Source of the DNA: DASZBX01 sp035943635
Lineage (GTDB): Bacteria; Actinomycetota; Actinomycetes; Streptomycetales; Catenulisporaceae
DNA: 64,000 nt
Assembly (NCBI GenBank): GCA_035943635.1
Contig: DASZBX010000081.1
Span: 1 to 64,000, forward strand
Reading direction: 5' to 3'
A program made the translations under genes and the position numbers. Below are positions 1 to 7,394 of this stretch, piece by piece. How positions within the stretch are numbered: position 1 is the first letter of the stretch; every line of letters starts with the position of its first letter. The notes beneath the pieces are model-generated. The model was not told the DNA's origin. It saw nothing but the letters and a program-made list of their open reading frames with translations, and did no database searches.

Positions 1-675
1 CGACGGGCCGCGCACGCTGAACTGCGGCCCGCTGAAGTCGATGTAGTGCAGCTTGTCCCGGTCGACGAAGCGTCCGGTGGGCGCGTCCCGGATCTCCGCG
101 TCGTCCTCCCAGCTGTCCCAGAGCCGGCGCACCACCTCCACATGGTCGGCCGCCTCGCCGAAGAGTTCCGCGACGAAAGCAGCCTGGGCCGGGTCGGTTA
201 AGTCCGGGCGTTCGATCTCCGGAAGCTCGCGCCGGCCGAAGAGCGCCGCCTCCTGCCCCCGAGCGCCGATCTGCACCCGCCAGCCCGCCCGGCCGGTGCT
301 CGCGTAGTCGAGCGTGGCCAAAGACTTGGACACGTGGAACGGTTCGGTGTGGGTCGTGGTGACCGTCGGCACGATCCCGATGTGCTCGGTCACCGGTGCG
401 ACGCGTGCCGCGATCAGGGCGGCGTCCAGCCTGCCGCGTACTTGGTCCGTCCGCTGATCGGGGCCGTCCCACCGCGTCGACTGGATGGCGAACCCGTCCT
501 CGATGGTGACGAAATCCAACAACCCGGCCTCAGCCTGCCGGACCAGATCCGCCCAGTACGGCGCACGGAACAGGTCGACCGCGGCTGCGGCATCGGGTTC
601 CCGCCACGCCGCCGGGTGCCAGCCGGCGCCGTCGAGAGCCACCGCGAGATGCAGCTCATTCGATCGAGAAGACAT
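1..675 (-). CDS. LLM-class FMN-dependent monooxygenase, N-terminal part
   Basis: The first 225 residues of a luciferase-like, FMNH2-dependent monooxygenase; the gene runs off the left edge. Minus-strand translation from the ATG at 675 is continuously open. It shows features of the NtaA/SnaA/DszA group: HPAAWR near residue 20, FVTIEDGF near 55, and a TTTHTEPFHVSKSLATLDY stretch followed by GRAGW. Such enzymes use reduced FMN from a partner reductase to oxidise organosulfur or amine substrates. The partner is very likely the flavin reductase 133 bp upstream in the same transcript. The transcript appears to start at a SAM-IV riboswitch, so a role in releasing sulfur from an organosulfur compound is inferred. 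A rare TTA leucine codon lies at 199-201. The exact substrate cannot be told. Confidence 0.88.
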   Translation of the reverse strand, partial: MSSRSNELHLAVALDGAGWHPAAWREPDAAAAVDLFRAPYWADLVRQAEAGLLDFVTIEDGFAIQSTRWDGPDQRTDQVRGRLDAALIAARVAPVTEHIGIVPTVTTTHTEPFHVSKSLATLDYASTGRAGWRVQIGARGQEAALFGRRELPEIERPDLTDPAQAAFVAELFGEAADHVEVVRRLWDSWEDDAEIRDAPTGRFVDRDKLHYIDFSGPQFSVRGPS

Positions 676-808
676 CAGCGCTCCGCCTTCCCCGTCACAG
701 AGCTGGATCCACGCTCAGTCAGCGAAGACGAATCGGCCAGGCTCGCCAGAACGGGCGCGCCGGATCGAGGCGGGTTGCGGCGGCCGCAGCGGCTCGCCGG
801 CCGGCCGG

Positions 809-1420
809 TCACGCGGCCAGCCGCCGATACCGGCTGCCGTGGAAGACCAGCGGCGCGACCTCGGGCCCGGAGCCCAGGGAGTGCACCCGCAGCAGCACGA
901 TCTCGTGGTCCCCGGCCCGGATCTCACGATCCACCGAGCAGTCGAGCCAGGCGCTGGCCCCGGCCAACAGCACCGCGCCGTCCGGGGTCGCGCACCAGGA
1001 CAGTCCGGCGAACCGGTCGGTGCCCCGGGCGGCGAGGCTGCGGCTGGCCTGCTCCTGCTCGTGGCTGAGCACGCTCACGCCGAGCCGGGCGGACCCGCGC
1101 AGGGCCGGCCAGGTCTGCGAGCTGGTCGCCACGCAGACGGACACCAGCGGCGGGTCGAGCGAGACCGAGGTGAACGAGTTCGCGGCCATTCCGACCGGCT
1201 CGCCGTCGACCAGGGCCGCCAGCGCGGTGACGCCGGTCGGGTAGGCGCCGAAGACGCGGCGCAGCGTCGCCGGATCGAGCCCGGATCCGTCCAGCACAGA
1301 GTCGTCCAGCACTGAGTCGTCCAACACAGAGTCGTCCAGCACGGAATCACCCGGGCCGGAGGCCGCGTGGGCGCTCAAGCGGCCGCGGGTGTCGGCGGTC
1401 TCGTGCACGTCCACACTCAC
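809..1420 (-). CDS. flavin reductase family protein
   Basis: About 203 residues, starting at the GTG at 1420, which overlaps the stop of a small upstream ORF (GTGA). The FMN-binding split-barrel core begins near residue 55: LDPATLRRVFGAYPTGV, then VGMAANSFTSVSLDPPLVS, then SWLDC-like and HEIVLLRVH segments. This is the HpaC/flavin:NAD(P)H reductase family. It would supply FMNH2 to the downstream luciferase-class monooxygenase. The N-terminal tail is odd: about 35 low-complexity residues including four DSVLD-type pentapeptides encoded by a 15-bp tandem repeat. Other GTG codons just inside (1414) are possible starts. Family assignment is firm and substrate partnership is inferred from the operon. 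Confidence 0.88.
   Translation of the reverse strand: MSVDVHETADTRGRLSAHAASGPGDSVLDDSVLDDSVLDDSVLDGSGLDPATLRRVFGAYPTGVTALAALVDGEPVGMAANSFTSVSLDPPLVSVCVATSSQTWPALRGSARLGVSVLSHEQEQASRSLAARGTDRFAGLSWCATPDGAVLLAGASAWLDCSVDREIRAGDHEIVLLRVHSLGSGPEVAPLVFHGSRYRRLAA
1288..1347. repeat. 15-bp tandem repeat inside the flavin reductase gene
   Basis: Four adjacent copies of a 15-bp unit (plus strand GTCCAGCACAGAGTC with one or two differences per copy) encode four DSVLD-like pentapeptides in the N-terminal tail of the flavin reductase. The unit is a multiple of three, so gain or loss of copies would keep the reading frame. Confidence 0.85.
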
Positions 1421-1593
1421 CGGGATTCCGCCGTCCTCGCCGGGCCCGGCACGCCGGCCCGGCGGTTCGAGGCGGCACGGCCGGGGACGACCGCACCTGC
1501 CGGCCCGGTAGCCGCCGCGTTCGCCGGCCAGGGGGTGGCGGGGCGGGACTCGGGGTTGCCCGCGGCCGCGGCGATCGGTATGGTCTCGTTCAT
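1417..1593 (-). CDS. possible 58-residue ORF coupled to flavin reductase
   Basis: An ATG at 1593 follows a Shine-Dalgarno-like GAGGA, and the stop overlaps the flavin reductase GTG by four bases (GTGA), which would permit translational coupling. The product is rich in Ala, Pro and Arg and resembles no family I recognise. It could be a real small protein, a translational lead-in for the reductase, or chance. Its position in the roughly 450-base interval between the leader peptide and the reductase makes a lead-in plausible. Confidence 0.35.
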   Translation of the reverse strand: MNETIPIAAAAGNPESRPATPWPANAAATGPAGAVVPGRAASNRRAGVPGPARTAESR

Positions 1594-1872
1594 CAGGGTC
1601 CTCACTGTCGCGCCCGGGTCGGGGCGCGGGGATGACGGGATCGGCGATGCTCGGGACGCCGGTCCGCGCGCGACGACGGGAGCGGACCTGAGGGCGGTGC
1701 ACCGAGGAGAGTCGGGACTGGCTGATCAGGATTCAGATATCAGAGCGGGAGTTCCTGGTGCGGCACACCGGTTCCGGGTGACGCCGCGGGCGTAGCCTGC
1801 TCACGTGCTGAGGAATACCCCGCAACGCGCACCGCACAGACATCTGATCCAGGCGGCGCGACGAGGGCGGCG

Positions 1873-1992
1873 TCAGGCCGGACAGAGGGCGCTGTGGACC
1901 CGGGCGAGATCCACGTGCCGACGAGTGGTGAAGCGCATCCCGTGGAAGCGCGACACGGCCGGTACCAGGCGGTCCTTCGCCATCCGACTCAC
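1873..1992 (-). CDS. putative sulfur-operon leader peptide (left arm)
   Basis: A 39-codon ORF starting with GTG at 1992 (in-frame ATG at 1983), preceded by a purine-rich GGGAGGGG. It ends TTRRHVDLARVHSALCPA then TGA. The RRHVDL-R-SALC core matches the short 'putative leader peptide' type found upstream of sulfur-metabolism operons in many actinomycetes. It lies directly after the minus-strand SAM-IV riboswitch and ahead of the flavin reductase/monooxygenase genes. The lone cysteine codon (TGT) near the end suggests a cysteine-sensing attenuation role, which is inference. A homologous peptide exists on the divergent arm at 2425-2535. Confidence 0.75.
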   Translation of the reverse strand: MSRMAKDRLVPAVSRFHGMRFTTRRHVDLARVHSALCPA

Positions 1993-2004
1993 CTCGCCCC
2001 TCCC

Positions 2005-2127
2005 ATGCCTTCGCGCTTACGGGGGCGCGGAACGCGGCCGCCCCCGTCGGGTCGTCACCTGGGGCACCCCGCCGCGTGGGAGGGTTGCCGGTCGGCCAGC
2101 CAGGGCTTCGTGCCGACACTCTTGACC
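2005..2127 (-). promoter_or_regulatory. SAM-IV-type riboswitch (left arm)
   Basis: Read on the minus strand, the aptamer opens with GGTC (2127-2124), closes with GACGACC at 2050, and carries the SAM-core segments CCGGCAACCC and GGGGTGCCCCAGGTGA. It is followed by the conserved downstream CCGTAAGCGCGA at about 2010. This layout matches SAM-IV of actinobacteria, which binds S-adenosylmethionine and normally lowers expression of sulfur genes. The element ends at the ribosome-binding region of the leader peptide, so translational control is plausible. It is nearly identical to the divergent copy at 2267-2410. Confidence 0.87.
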
Positions 2128-2137
2128 TTTGCTCTGG

Positions 2138-2167
2138 ACGCTAGTTGACCTTTCACCGACCTGTCAA
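2138..2167 (-). promoter_or_regulatory. promoter of left arm
   Basis: On the minus strand TTGACA (2167-2162) is followed after 18 bases by TAGCGT (2143-2138), about 10 bases before the aptamer's first stem. The spacing and the perfect -35 hexamer fit a housekeeping sigma promoter. It mirrors the promoter on the other arm. Confidence 0.7.
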
Positions 2168-2228
2168 TCCTTGTCCGGCATGCGGCTGCGGCTCGGGACC
2201 GGCTGCGGACGAGCGACGATGCCGGGGC

Positions 2229-2258
2229 TTGACAGGGCCCGTCGACCGTTCCTATCGT
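2229..2258 (+). promoter_or_regulatory. promoter of right arm
   Basis: TTGACA at 2229-2234 and TATCGT at 2253-2258 with an 18-base spacer, ending nine bases before the plus-strand aptamer. It has the same geometry as the divergent promoter at 2138-2167. Confidence 0.72.
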
Positions 2259-2266
2259 GTCGGCAA

Positions 2267-2410
2267 GGTCATGAGTGTCGGCACGAAGCCCTGGCTGGCC
2301 GACCGGCAACCCTCACATCGCGGTGGGGTGCCCCAGGTGACGACCCGACGGAGCGACCGGGCGAGATTCCACGCTGCCGTAAGCGCGAGGCCCCGATGAC
2401 CGGGGCGGAA
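2267..2410 (+). promoter_or_regulatory. SAM-IV-type riboswitch (right arm)
   Basis: The core spans GGTC at 2267-2270 to GACC at 2342-2345. P2 pairs GTCGGC (2276-2281) with GCCGAC (2297-2302). The core GGCAACCC and GGGGTGCCCCAGGTGA segments are present, followed by GCCGTAAGCGCGA and a GCCCCG/CGGGGC hairpin around 2390-2405. These match actinobacterial SAM-IV. It leads into a leader peptide and then an amino-acid ABC importer, so S-adenosylmethionine would repress import of a sulfur amino acid or related compound. Confidence 0.9.
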
Positions 2411-2424
2411 TGGGAGATACCGAG

Positions 2425-2535
2425 GTGAGCACGCTGGTCCGGCCCATCCCGACGTCCCCGCCGCGCTTCTCCGGCATCCTGGTCGCGCGCCGCCACATCG
2501 ACCTTCAACGGGTCAACAGCGCCCTGTGTAGCTAG
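2425..2535 (+). CDS. putative sulfur-operon leader peptide (right arm)
   Basis: A 36-codon ORF with GTG start at 2425 after GGGAG, ending VARRHIDLQRVNSALCS then TAG. It shares the RRH(V/I)DL-R-SALC core with the peptide on the opposite arm (1873-1992) and with actinobacterial putative leader peptides of sulfur operons. Sequence around the start (TGGGAG...CGAGGTGAG) is also shared, so riboswitch and peptide form one duplicated module. About 175 bases separate it from the permease gene; attenuation by cysteine supply is an inference. Confidence 0.78.
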   Translation: MSTLVRPIPTSPPRFSGILVARRHIDLQRVNSALCS

Positions 2536-2711
2536 TCACACCGCACCATCCGACGCCGCCCCCGTACCCGCGATCGGCCGTTTCAGGCTTCGACGTCACA
2601 GAACAGCGCCTCGCGTACGCACCCTGATCCATCCCGTTCCCGGCCGGTTCGGGGCGGATCACGGGCACGGCCGCGTTCCCCTCAGCCACGCCCCGATCCG
2701 GTGGGAAGTCC

Positions 2712-3815
2712 ATGCCCTTGTCGAAGTCCGTCCCTACTCAGCCTCCACTGCCGCAGCCACAGTCGGCCGATCCAACGCCACCCGACACGGTGCCGTCTGA
2801 TCTCTCCCCGACTGTGGCTGCGACCTCGGTCACACCCGAGATTCCACCCGAAACACCCTCGGCGACCCGGTCCGGAACGACCGCGGCCGACCAGGAACTG
2901 CTCGCACGCAGGCTGGTTCCGCCGCCGCGGCCGGGCCGCTGGATCTCGGCCGCGCTCGCCCTGCTGCTGCTCGCGATGGTCGTCCACACCGTCCTGACCA
3001 ACCCGCGGTTCGAGTGGAGTGTCGTCGGGCACTACTTCGCCTCCGCGTCGATCATCCAGGGGCTCGAACTCACCCTGTGGCTGACCGCCGCCGTGATGGC
3101 CTGCGGGTACGCGCTCGGCATCGCCCTGGCCTGCATGCGCCTGTCGACCAACCCGATCCTGCGCGGGTTCTCCTTCCTGTACGTGTGGCTGTTCCGGTCG
3201 GTGCCGCCGCTCGTGCAGCTGCTGTTCTGGTACGAGCTGGCTTCGTTCTACCCGCAGCTGTCCCTGGGCGTGCCGTTCGGGCCCTCGTTCGTCACCACGA
3301 ACACCGCGCACCTGTTCTCCGGCGTGGTCGCGGCGTTCGTGGCGTTGAGCCTGGATGTGGCCGCGTTCAGTGCGGAGATCGTGCGCGGCGGGATCCTGTC
3401 GGTCGACCCCGGGCAGGCTGAGGCGGCGCAGGCACTCGGGCTCGGCCGGTGGCGGATCTTCCGGCGGGTGGTGCTGCCGCAGGCGATGCCCGCGATCGTT
3501 CCGGCCTCCGGCAACATGCTGATCGGCACCCTCAAGGCGACTTCACTGGTCAGCGTGATCGCCGTGGCCGACCTGCTGTACTCGGCCCAGCTCATCTACA
3601 CCGCGAACTTCCAGGAGATCCCGCTGCTGCTGGTCGCCTCGTTCTGGTACCTGCTGCTGACCTCGGTGCTGTCCATCGGCCAGTACTTCATCGAGCGCTA
3701 CTACTCCCGCGGCTCCAAGCGCCGTCCGGCCGCGCGCTCGTTCCGGCAGATCACCCGGGCCAACCTGCCGCTTTTCCCGCAGAGCTCGCGCTTCGGCAGC
3801 ATCGGGGGGCTGTGA
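2712..3815 (+). CDS. polar amino acid ABC transporter permease
   Basis: A 367-residue membrane protein of the HisM/PAAT permease family. The first 75 residues are Pro/Ser/Thr-rich and probably cytosolic, longer than usual. The first membrane span is about 77-95, with several more between 115 and 335. The EAA loop that docks the ATPase is at about 236-260 (EAAQALGLGRWRIFRR...LPQA). The start has GGGAAG just upstream. It overlaps the ATPase gene by one base (TGATG). The SAM-IV riboswitch and leader peptide upstream suggest import of cystine, methionine or an S-modified cysteine; the actual substrate is not visible. Confidence 0.93.
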   Translation: MPLSKSVPTQPPLPQPQSADPTPPDTVPSDLSPTVAATSVTPEIPPETPSATRSGTTAADQELLARRLVPPPRPGRWISAALALLLLAMVVHTVLTNPRFEWSVVGHYFASASIIQGLELTLWLTAAVMACGYALGIALACMRLSTNPILRGFSFLYVWLFRSVPPLVQLLFWYELASFYPQLSLGVPFGPSFVTTNTAHLFSGVVAAFVALSLDVAAFSAEIVRGGILSVDPGQAEAAQALGLGRWRIFRRVVLPQAMPAIVPASGNMLIGTLKATSLVSVIAVADLLYSAQLIYTANFQEIPLLLVASFWYLLLTSVLSIGQYFIERYYSRGSKRRPAARSFRQITRANLPLFPQSSRFGSIGGL

Positions 3816-4621
3816 TGAGCACGACGACCGCGGCCGCTCCCGCCCCGCCGACCGCGCCGGGCGCCGCACTGCTCCGGATCCGCGGGCTGCGCAAGAGTTT
3901 CGGCCAGCAGACCGTGCTGCACGGGATCGACCTGGACGTGGCGCAGGGGTCGGTGACCGTGCTGCTCGGGCCGTCCGGGTCGGGCAAGAGCACGCTGCTG
4001 CGCTGTGTCAACCACCTGGAGAAGCCGGACGCCGGATTCGTCGAGCTCGACGGTGAGATCATCGGCTACCGGCGCGGCCGCCGGCACCTGCACGAGCTGC
4101 CCGCCCGCGCGGTCACCCGGCAGCGGGCGGCCGTGGGCATGGTCTTCCAGCAGTTCCACCTCTTCCCGCACATGACCGTGCTGGAGAACCTGACCGAGGC
4201 GCCGCGCGCGCACGGGCTGGCCGACAAGGCGCAGGCCGCCGACACAGCCCGCGAGTTGCTCGCCCGGGTCGGACTGGCCGGACGGGAGAACGCCTACCCG
4301 CGGCAGCTGTCCGGCGGGCAGCAGCAGCGGGTCGCGATCGCCCGGGCGCTCGCCCTGCGGCCCCGGCTGCTGCTGTTCGACGAGCCGACCAGCGCGCTCG
4401 ACCCCGAACTGGTCGGCGAGGTGCTCGGCGTGATCAAGGACCTGGCCGCCGACGGCATGACGATGATCGTGGTCACCCACGAGATCGGCTTCGCCCGCGA
4501 GGCCGCCGACCACGCGGTCTTCATGGACGGCGGCCGCATCCTCGAGTCCGGGGCGCCCGCCGACATCCTGGCCTCCCCCCGGCACGAGCGGACCAAAGCA
4601 TTCCTCGACGCCGTGCTGTGA
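3815..4621 (+). CDS. polar amino acid ABC transporter ATP-binding protein
   Basis: A 268-residue ATPase of the GlnQ/HisP group. Walker A GPSGSGKST is at 52-60, the Q-loop in VGMVFQQFHLFPH, the signature LSGGQQQR near 165, Walker B LLLFDEP near 185, and the H-loop in VVTHE. The start codon overlaps the permease stop (TGATG), so the two are co-translated. About 18 residues of Ala/Pro-rich sequence precede the fold. It energises import through the permease at 2712-3815 with the lipoprotein receptor at 4688-5695. Confidence 0.95.
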   Translation: MSTTTAAAPAPPTAPGAALLRIRGLRKSFGQQTVLHGIDLDVAQGSVTVLLGPSGSGKSTLLRCVNHLEKPDAGFVELDGEIIGYRRGRRHLHELPARAVTRQRAAVGMVFQQFHLFPHMTVLENLTEAPRAHGLADKAQAADTARELLARVGLAGRENAYPRQLSGGQQQRVAIARALALRPRLLLFDEPTSALDPELVGEVLGVIKDLAADGMTMIVVTHEIGFAREAADHAVFMDGGRILESGAPADILASPRHERTKAFLDAVL

Positions 4622-4687
4622 CCCGCACTCCCTGACTGTTCTGCCGCGTTCACCTCCCGTCCCACCTCACCAGAAAGCAGCTTCCCC

Positions 4688-5695
4688 ATGCCCAGTTCTC
4701 GCTCTTCCCGCTCCCCGCGAACAACCGCGCACCTTCGACGCGTCCGCCGAATCAGTCCATGGATAGCCTCGGCAGTGGCCGGTCTGCTCCTGCTCAGCGC
4801 ATGCAGCTCGGCCAGTTCCAGCAGTGCGGCACCGGCGGCCGTCGCCCTGGCGACCGGCGCGTCGACCGCCTATCCGACCCAGGACGTGGTGGCCCCCATC
4901 ACGGCGGACAGCACGCTCAAGGCCGAACTGGCCAGCGCGGACCCCGGCAACAACGGCACTCTGACCCTCGGTACCTCGCCCTTCCCGGGCCTGACCTCCA
5001 TGCCGCACAACGGCACCTTGTCGGACGGCACGGTGATCGGCGCGGACGTCGACCTGCGCAACGCGGTCGCCAAGCTACTGGGCATCAGCTGGAACGTGCA
5101 GGACGGCACGTTCGCCACCATCATCCCCGGTGTGCAGAACGGCAAGTACCAGGTCGGGCAGGACAACTTCGGGGTCACCACGGCGCGCGAACAGGTGGTC
5201 GACTTCGCCACTTACCTGACCGACGGCCAGTCCTTCCTCGCCCCCGCCGACAGCAAGCTACCCGCCATCACCAAGGTCACCGACCTGTGCGGCCAGACCA
5301 TAGGCACCACCGCGGGTTCGACCTTCCAGCAGATCCTGACCAAGGACGCCCCGCAGTGCGCCGCGGCAGGCAAGCCGGCCTACACGGTCGACTACTACTC
5401 GGACGACTCGGCGATCTGGCTCGGCCTGGCCAACGGCCGGCTCGACCTGTACTTCGGCGCCACCCTGAACCTGAAGTACGACTCGACCCACGTGGCCAAC
5501 GTCAAGTTCCTCAGCCAGTTCAGCTCCACCAACGTGGGCTTCGTCACCGCCAAGGGCTCGCCGCTGGCCAAGGTGCTCAGCGACGCGGTCAACGAGCTGA
5601 TCACCAGCGGCGACTACGCGAAGATCCTGGACAAGTGGGGCATCAACGGGTCCGGGGTGCAGACCTCCCAGGTCAACCCCGCGGCGAATCTCTGA
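4688..5695 (+). CDS. amino acid ABC transporter substrate-binding lipoprotein
   Basis: A 335-residue extracellular solute-binding protein (family 3). A basic N-terminus and hydrophobic stretch lead to the lipobox LLSAC with the lipidated Cys at about residue 39, then a Ser/Ala-rich linker. The mature part has the SBP family 3 layout: LTLGTSPFPGLTSM, then DVDLRNAVAKLLGI, the DNFGVTTAREQVVDFATYL hinge, and a C-terminal DYAKILDKWGI. It is separated from the ATPase gene by 66 bp and ends in a strong hairpin terminator. It delivers the substrate to the permease/ATPase pair in this SAM-riboswitch operon. Confidence 0.93.
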   Translation: MPSSRSSRSPRTTAHLRRVRRISPWIASAVAGLLLLSACSSASSSSAAPAAVALATGASTAYPTQDVVAPITADSTLKAELASADPGNNGTLTLGTSPFPGLTSMPHNGTLSDGTVIGADVDLRNAVAKLLGISWNVQDGTFATIIPGVQNGKYQVGQDNFGVTTAREQVVDFATYLTDGQSFLAPADSKLPAITKVTDLCGQTIGTTAGSTFQQILTKDAPQCAAAGKPAYTVDYYSDDSAIWLGLANGRLDLYFGATLNLKYDSTHVANVKFLSQFSSTNVGFVTAKGSPLAKVLSDAVNELITSGDYAKILDKWGINGSGVQTSQVNPAANL

Positions 5696-5712
5696 CCGCT
5701 GCTACGGCTGGA

Positions 5713-5743
5713 GGCCCTGGCCGGGCGGAAGTCGGCCAGGGCC
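5713..5743 (+). terminator. terminator after the ABC importer operon
   Basis: A perfect 11-bp stem GGCCCTGGCCG / CGGCCAGGGCC with a nine-base loop, 18 bp after the substrate-binding protein stop. There is no clear T-run, as is common in high-GC actinomycetes. Confidence 0.75.
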
Positions 5744-5835
5744 GGGAACAGTGACCGCGGGCGGCCCCGCCCGCAGCTGATCCGGTCCCGGCCCGGCCGC
5801 CCTTCCCGGCGTCCGGGCCGATAGATCAGGCATGG

Positions 5836-7158
5836 TCAGTACGGCGCCGGACACGCCTCCAACACGTTCCCGACCACGTCCAGTTCCGCCCACGTGGCCG
5901 CCAGCTGGACCCGCGACGCCACGCCGAGCTTCCGGAATATCTTCCGCAGGTGGAAGGCGATCGTGTGCCGGGACAGGTACAGCTGATCGGCGGCCTGCCG
6001 GTTGGTGAACCCCTCGGCGACCAGGCGCGCGACCGCGTACTCGGTGTCCGTCAGCCCGGCCACCCCGCTCGACGGCAGGTCGCTCTCCCGCTGCTGGACG
6101 GCGGTGTTGATCCGCCTCAGCCGGCTTTTCACCCGGCAGGAGTCGCGCAGCGAGCCGATCTCGGCGTACCCGGTCCGCGCGTTCTCGAGGTTCTCCGCGG
6201 CCTTCGGCCGTTCCGGCTCCTGCCCGGACAGCAGTCTGCCGACGTCCTCGATCGCCGAGGCCTGCGCCCAGCGGTCGATGTGCAGCTGCGCCGCCCAGGC
6301 CAGTTTGTCCGCGTCGTCCTCGAAGAGTCCGACCGCGTGCACCGCGGCCGCCTCGACGGAGCGCACGGTCGGGTTCGCCGCAGCCAGCAGGTGCGCGGCC
6401 CGGACCCCTTCCTCCGCCAGGGCCCGCTCGCCGCATTTGAGCATCAGCCGGACCAGCCAGGGCGCCGCGGCCGGCTCGGAGATCAGCAGCTGCCGGGTGA
6501 TCGGCCCGGGCACCAGCAACTCGGCGGCCAGCCTGGCCACCTTGTCGCGGCCCTTCTCCGCCTCCGCGATCTGCAGGATCACCCAGGCCGACTGCCCCGG
6601 CGGCAGCATCTTGCGTCCGAAGATGGCGTCTTCTTCCATGCACTGCGCGTAGTGCAGCGCGATCGAGAGGTCGCCCCGGCGCAGCGCAGTCAGCGCCATG
6701 ACGAAGTTCCCCAGCGGGGTCCACGCCTTGAGCCCGATCTCCTCGGCCTTGCGCAGCCCGGTCGACGCCAGCAACGCCGCCTTCGCGAAGTCCCCGGCAG
6801 CCGCGGAGACCGTCGCCCGGACCAGCACCGTAGCCACGGCGAGCTGCTCGTCCTTCTTCGCCTCGTCCGACGCGTCGATCGTGTCGAGCACCCGCTGCGC
6901 CTGGTAGGTACGCCGGATCTGGGACAACAGCAGCGCCAGCCACAGCCCTGCGTAGTGCGTGCAGGTCTCGCCGCATTCGTCGCCGGCACCCTGGAACGCC
7001 GCCTCGGCGAACTTGATCCCGCTCTCCAGGTGGCCGACCAGCCATGAGCTACGCGAGCGCGCGAGGAAGTCAGCGGTCTCGCACGAGGTCGGCATACGTA
7101 CCGGGCAGAGTGTCTCGTTCCGGATGACAACGCTTTGGCTTCCGGTACCGTTCAGCAT
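5836..7158 (-). CDS. LuxR-family transcriptional regulator with helical-repeat N-terminus
   Basis: About 440 residues. The last 65 residues form a LuxR-type HTH: GLTDTEYAVARLVAEGFTNRQ, then AADQLYLSRHTIAFHLRKIF, then RKLGVASRVQLA. The preceding part is Ala/Leu-rich and looks like TPR-type helical repeats. There is no Walker ATPase domain, so it resembles the C-terminal half of a LAL protein standing alone. ATG at 7158 is preceded by TTG at 7161; the ATG with GGGGG upstream is preferred. It lies between the sulfur locus and the ammonium transporter and its target is unknown. Confidence 0.85.
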   Translation of the reverse strand: MLNGTGSQSVVIRNETLCPVRMPTSCETADFLARSRSSWLVGHLESGIKFAEAAFQGAGDECGETCTHYAGLWLALLLSQIRRTYQAQRVLDTIDASDEAKKDEQLAVATVLVRATVSAAAGDFAKAALLASTGLRKAEEIGLKAWTPLGNFVMALTALRRGDLSIALHYAQCMEEDAIFGRKMLPPGQSAWVILQIAEAEKGRDKVARLAAELLVPGPITRQLLISEPAAAPWLVRLMLKCGERALAEEGVRAAHLLAAANPTVRSVEAAAVHAVGLFEDDADKLAWAAQLHIDRWAQASAIEDVGRLLSGQEPERPKAAENLENARTGYAEIGSLRDSCRVKSRLRRINTAVQQRESDLPSSGVAGLTDTEYAVARLVAEGFTNRQAADQLYLSRHTIAFHLRKIFRKLGVASRVQLAATWAELDVVGNVLEACPAPY

Positions 7159-7394
7159 CAAGACCCCCAGTAGTTCTTGATCTATAAAGTTTTCCCGTTG
7201 TTCCCGCCGTTATGCGTGGAGTATTCCCAGTTAAATTCAGCACTTACTTCATGGGGTTCCAGCGCCCCTCACCCCGGAAGTATAGGTATGCGCTCATTCC
7301 CCGTCAACCTCAATGAAATACCGACAAATTCTTGATATTTGCTCGGCGGCGGGTTCGGGGGTGGGCTGGTTGCGTCGCCTTGATTGTGTTGCGG

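Noticed and set aside
2267..2410. SAM-I or cobalamin riboswitch
   Set aside because: The GCAACC/GGTGCC core is shared with SAM-I, but the short P1, missing SAM-I P4 layout and conserved CCGTAAGCGCGA downstream fit SAM-IV; no cobalamin B12 box is present.
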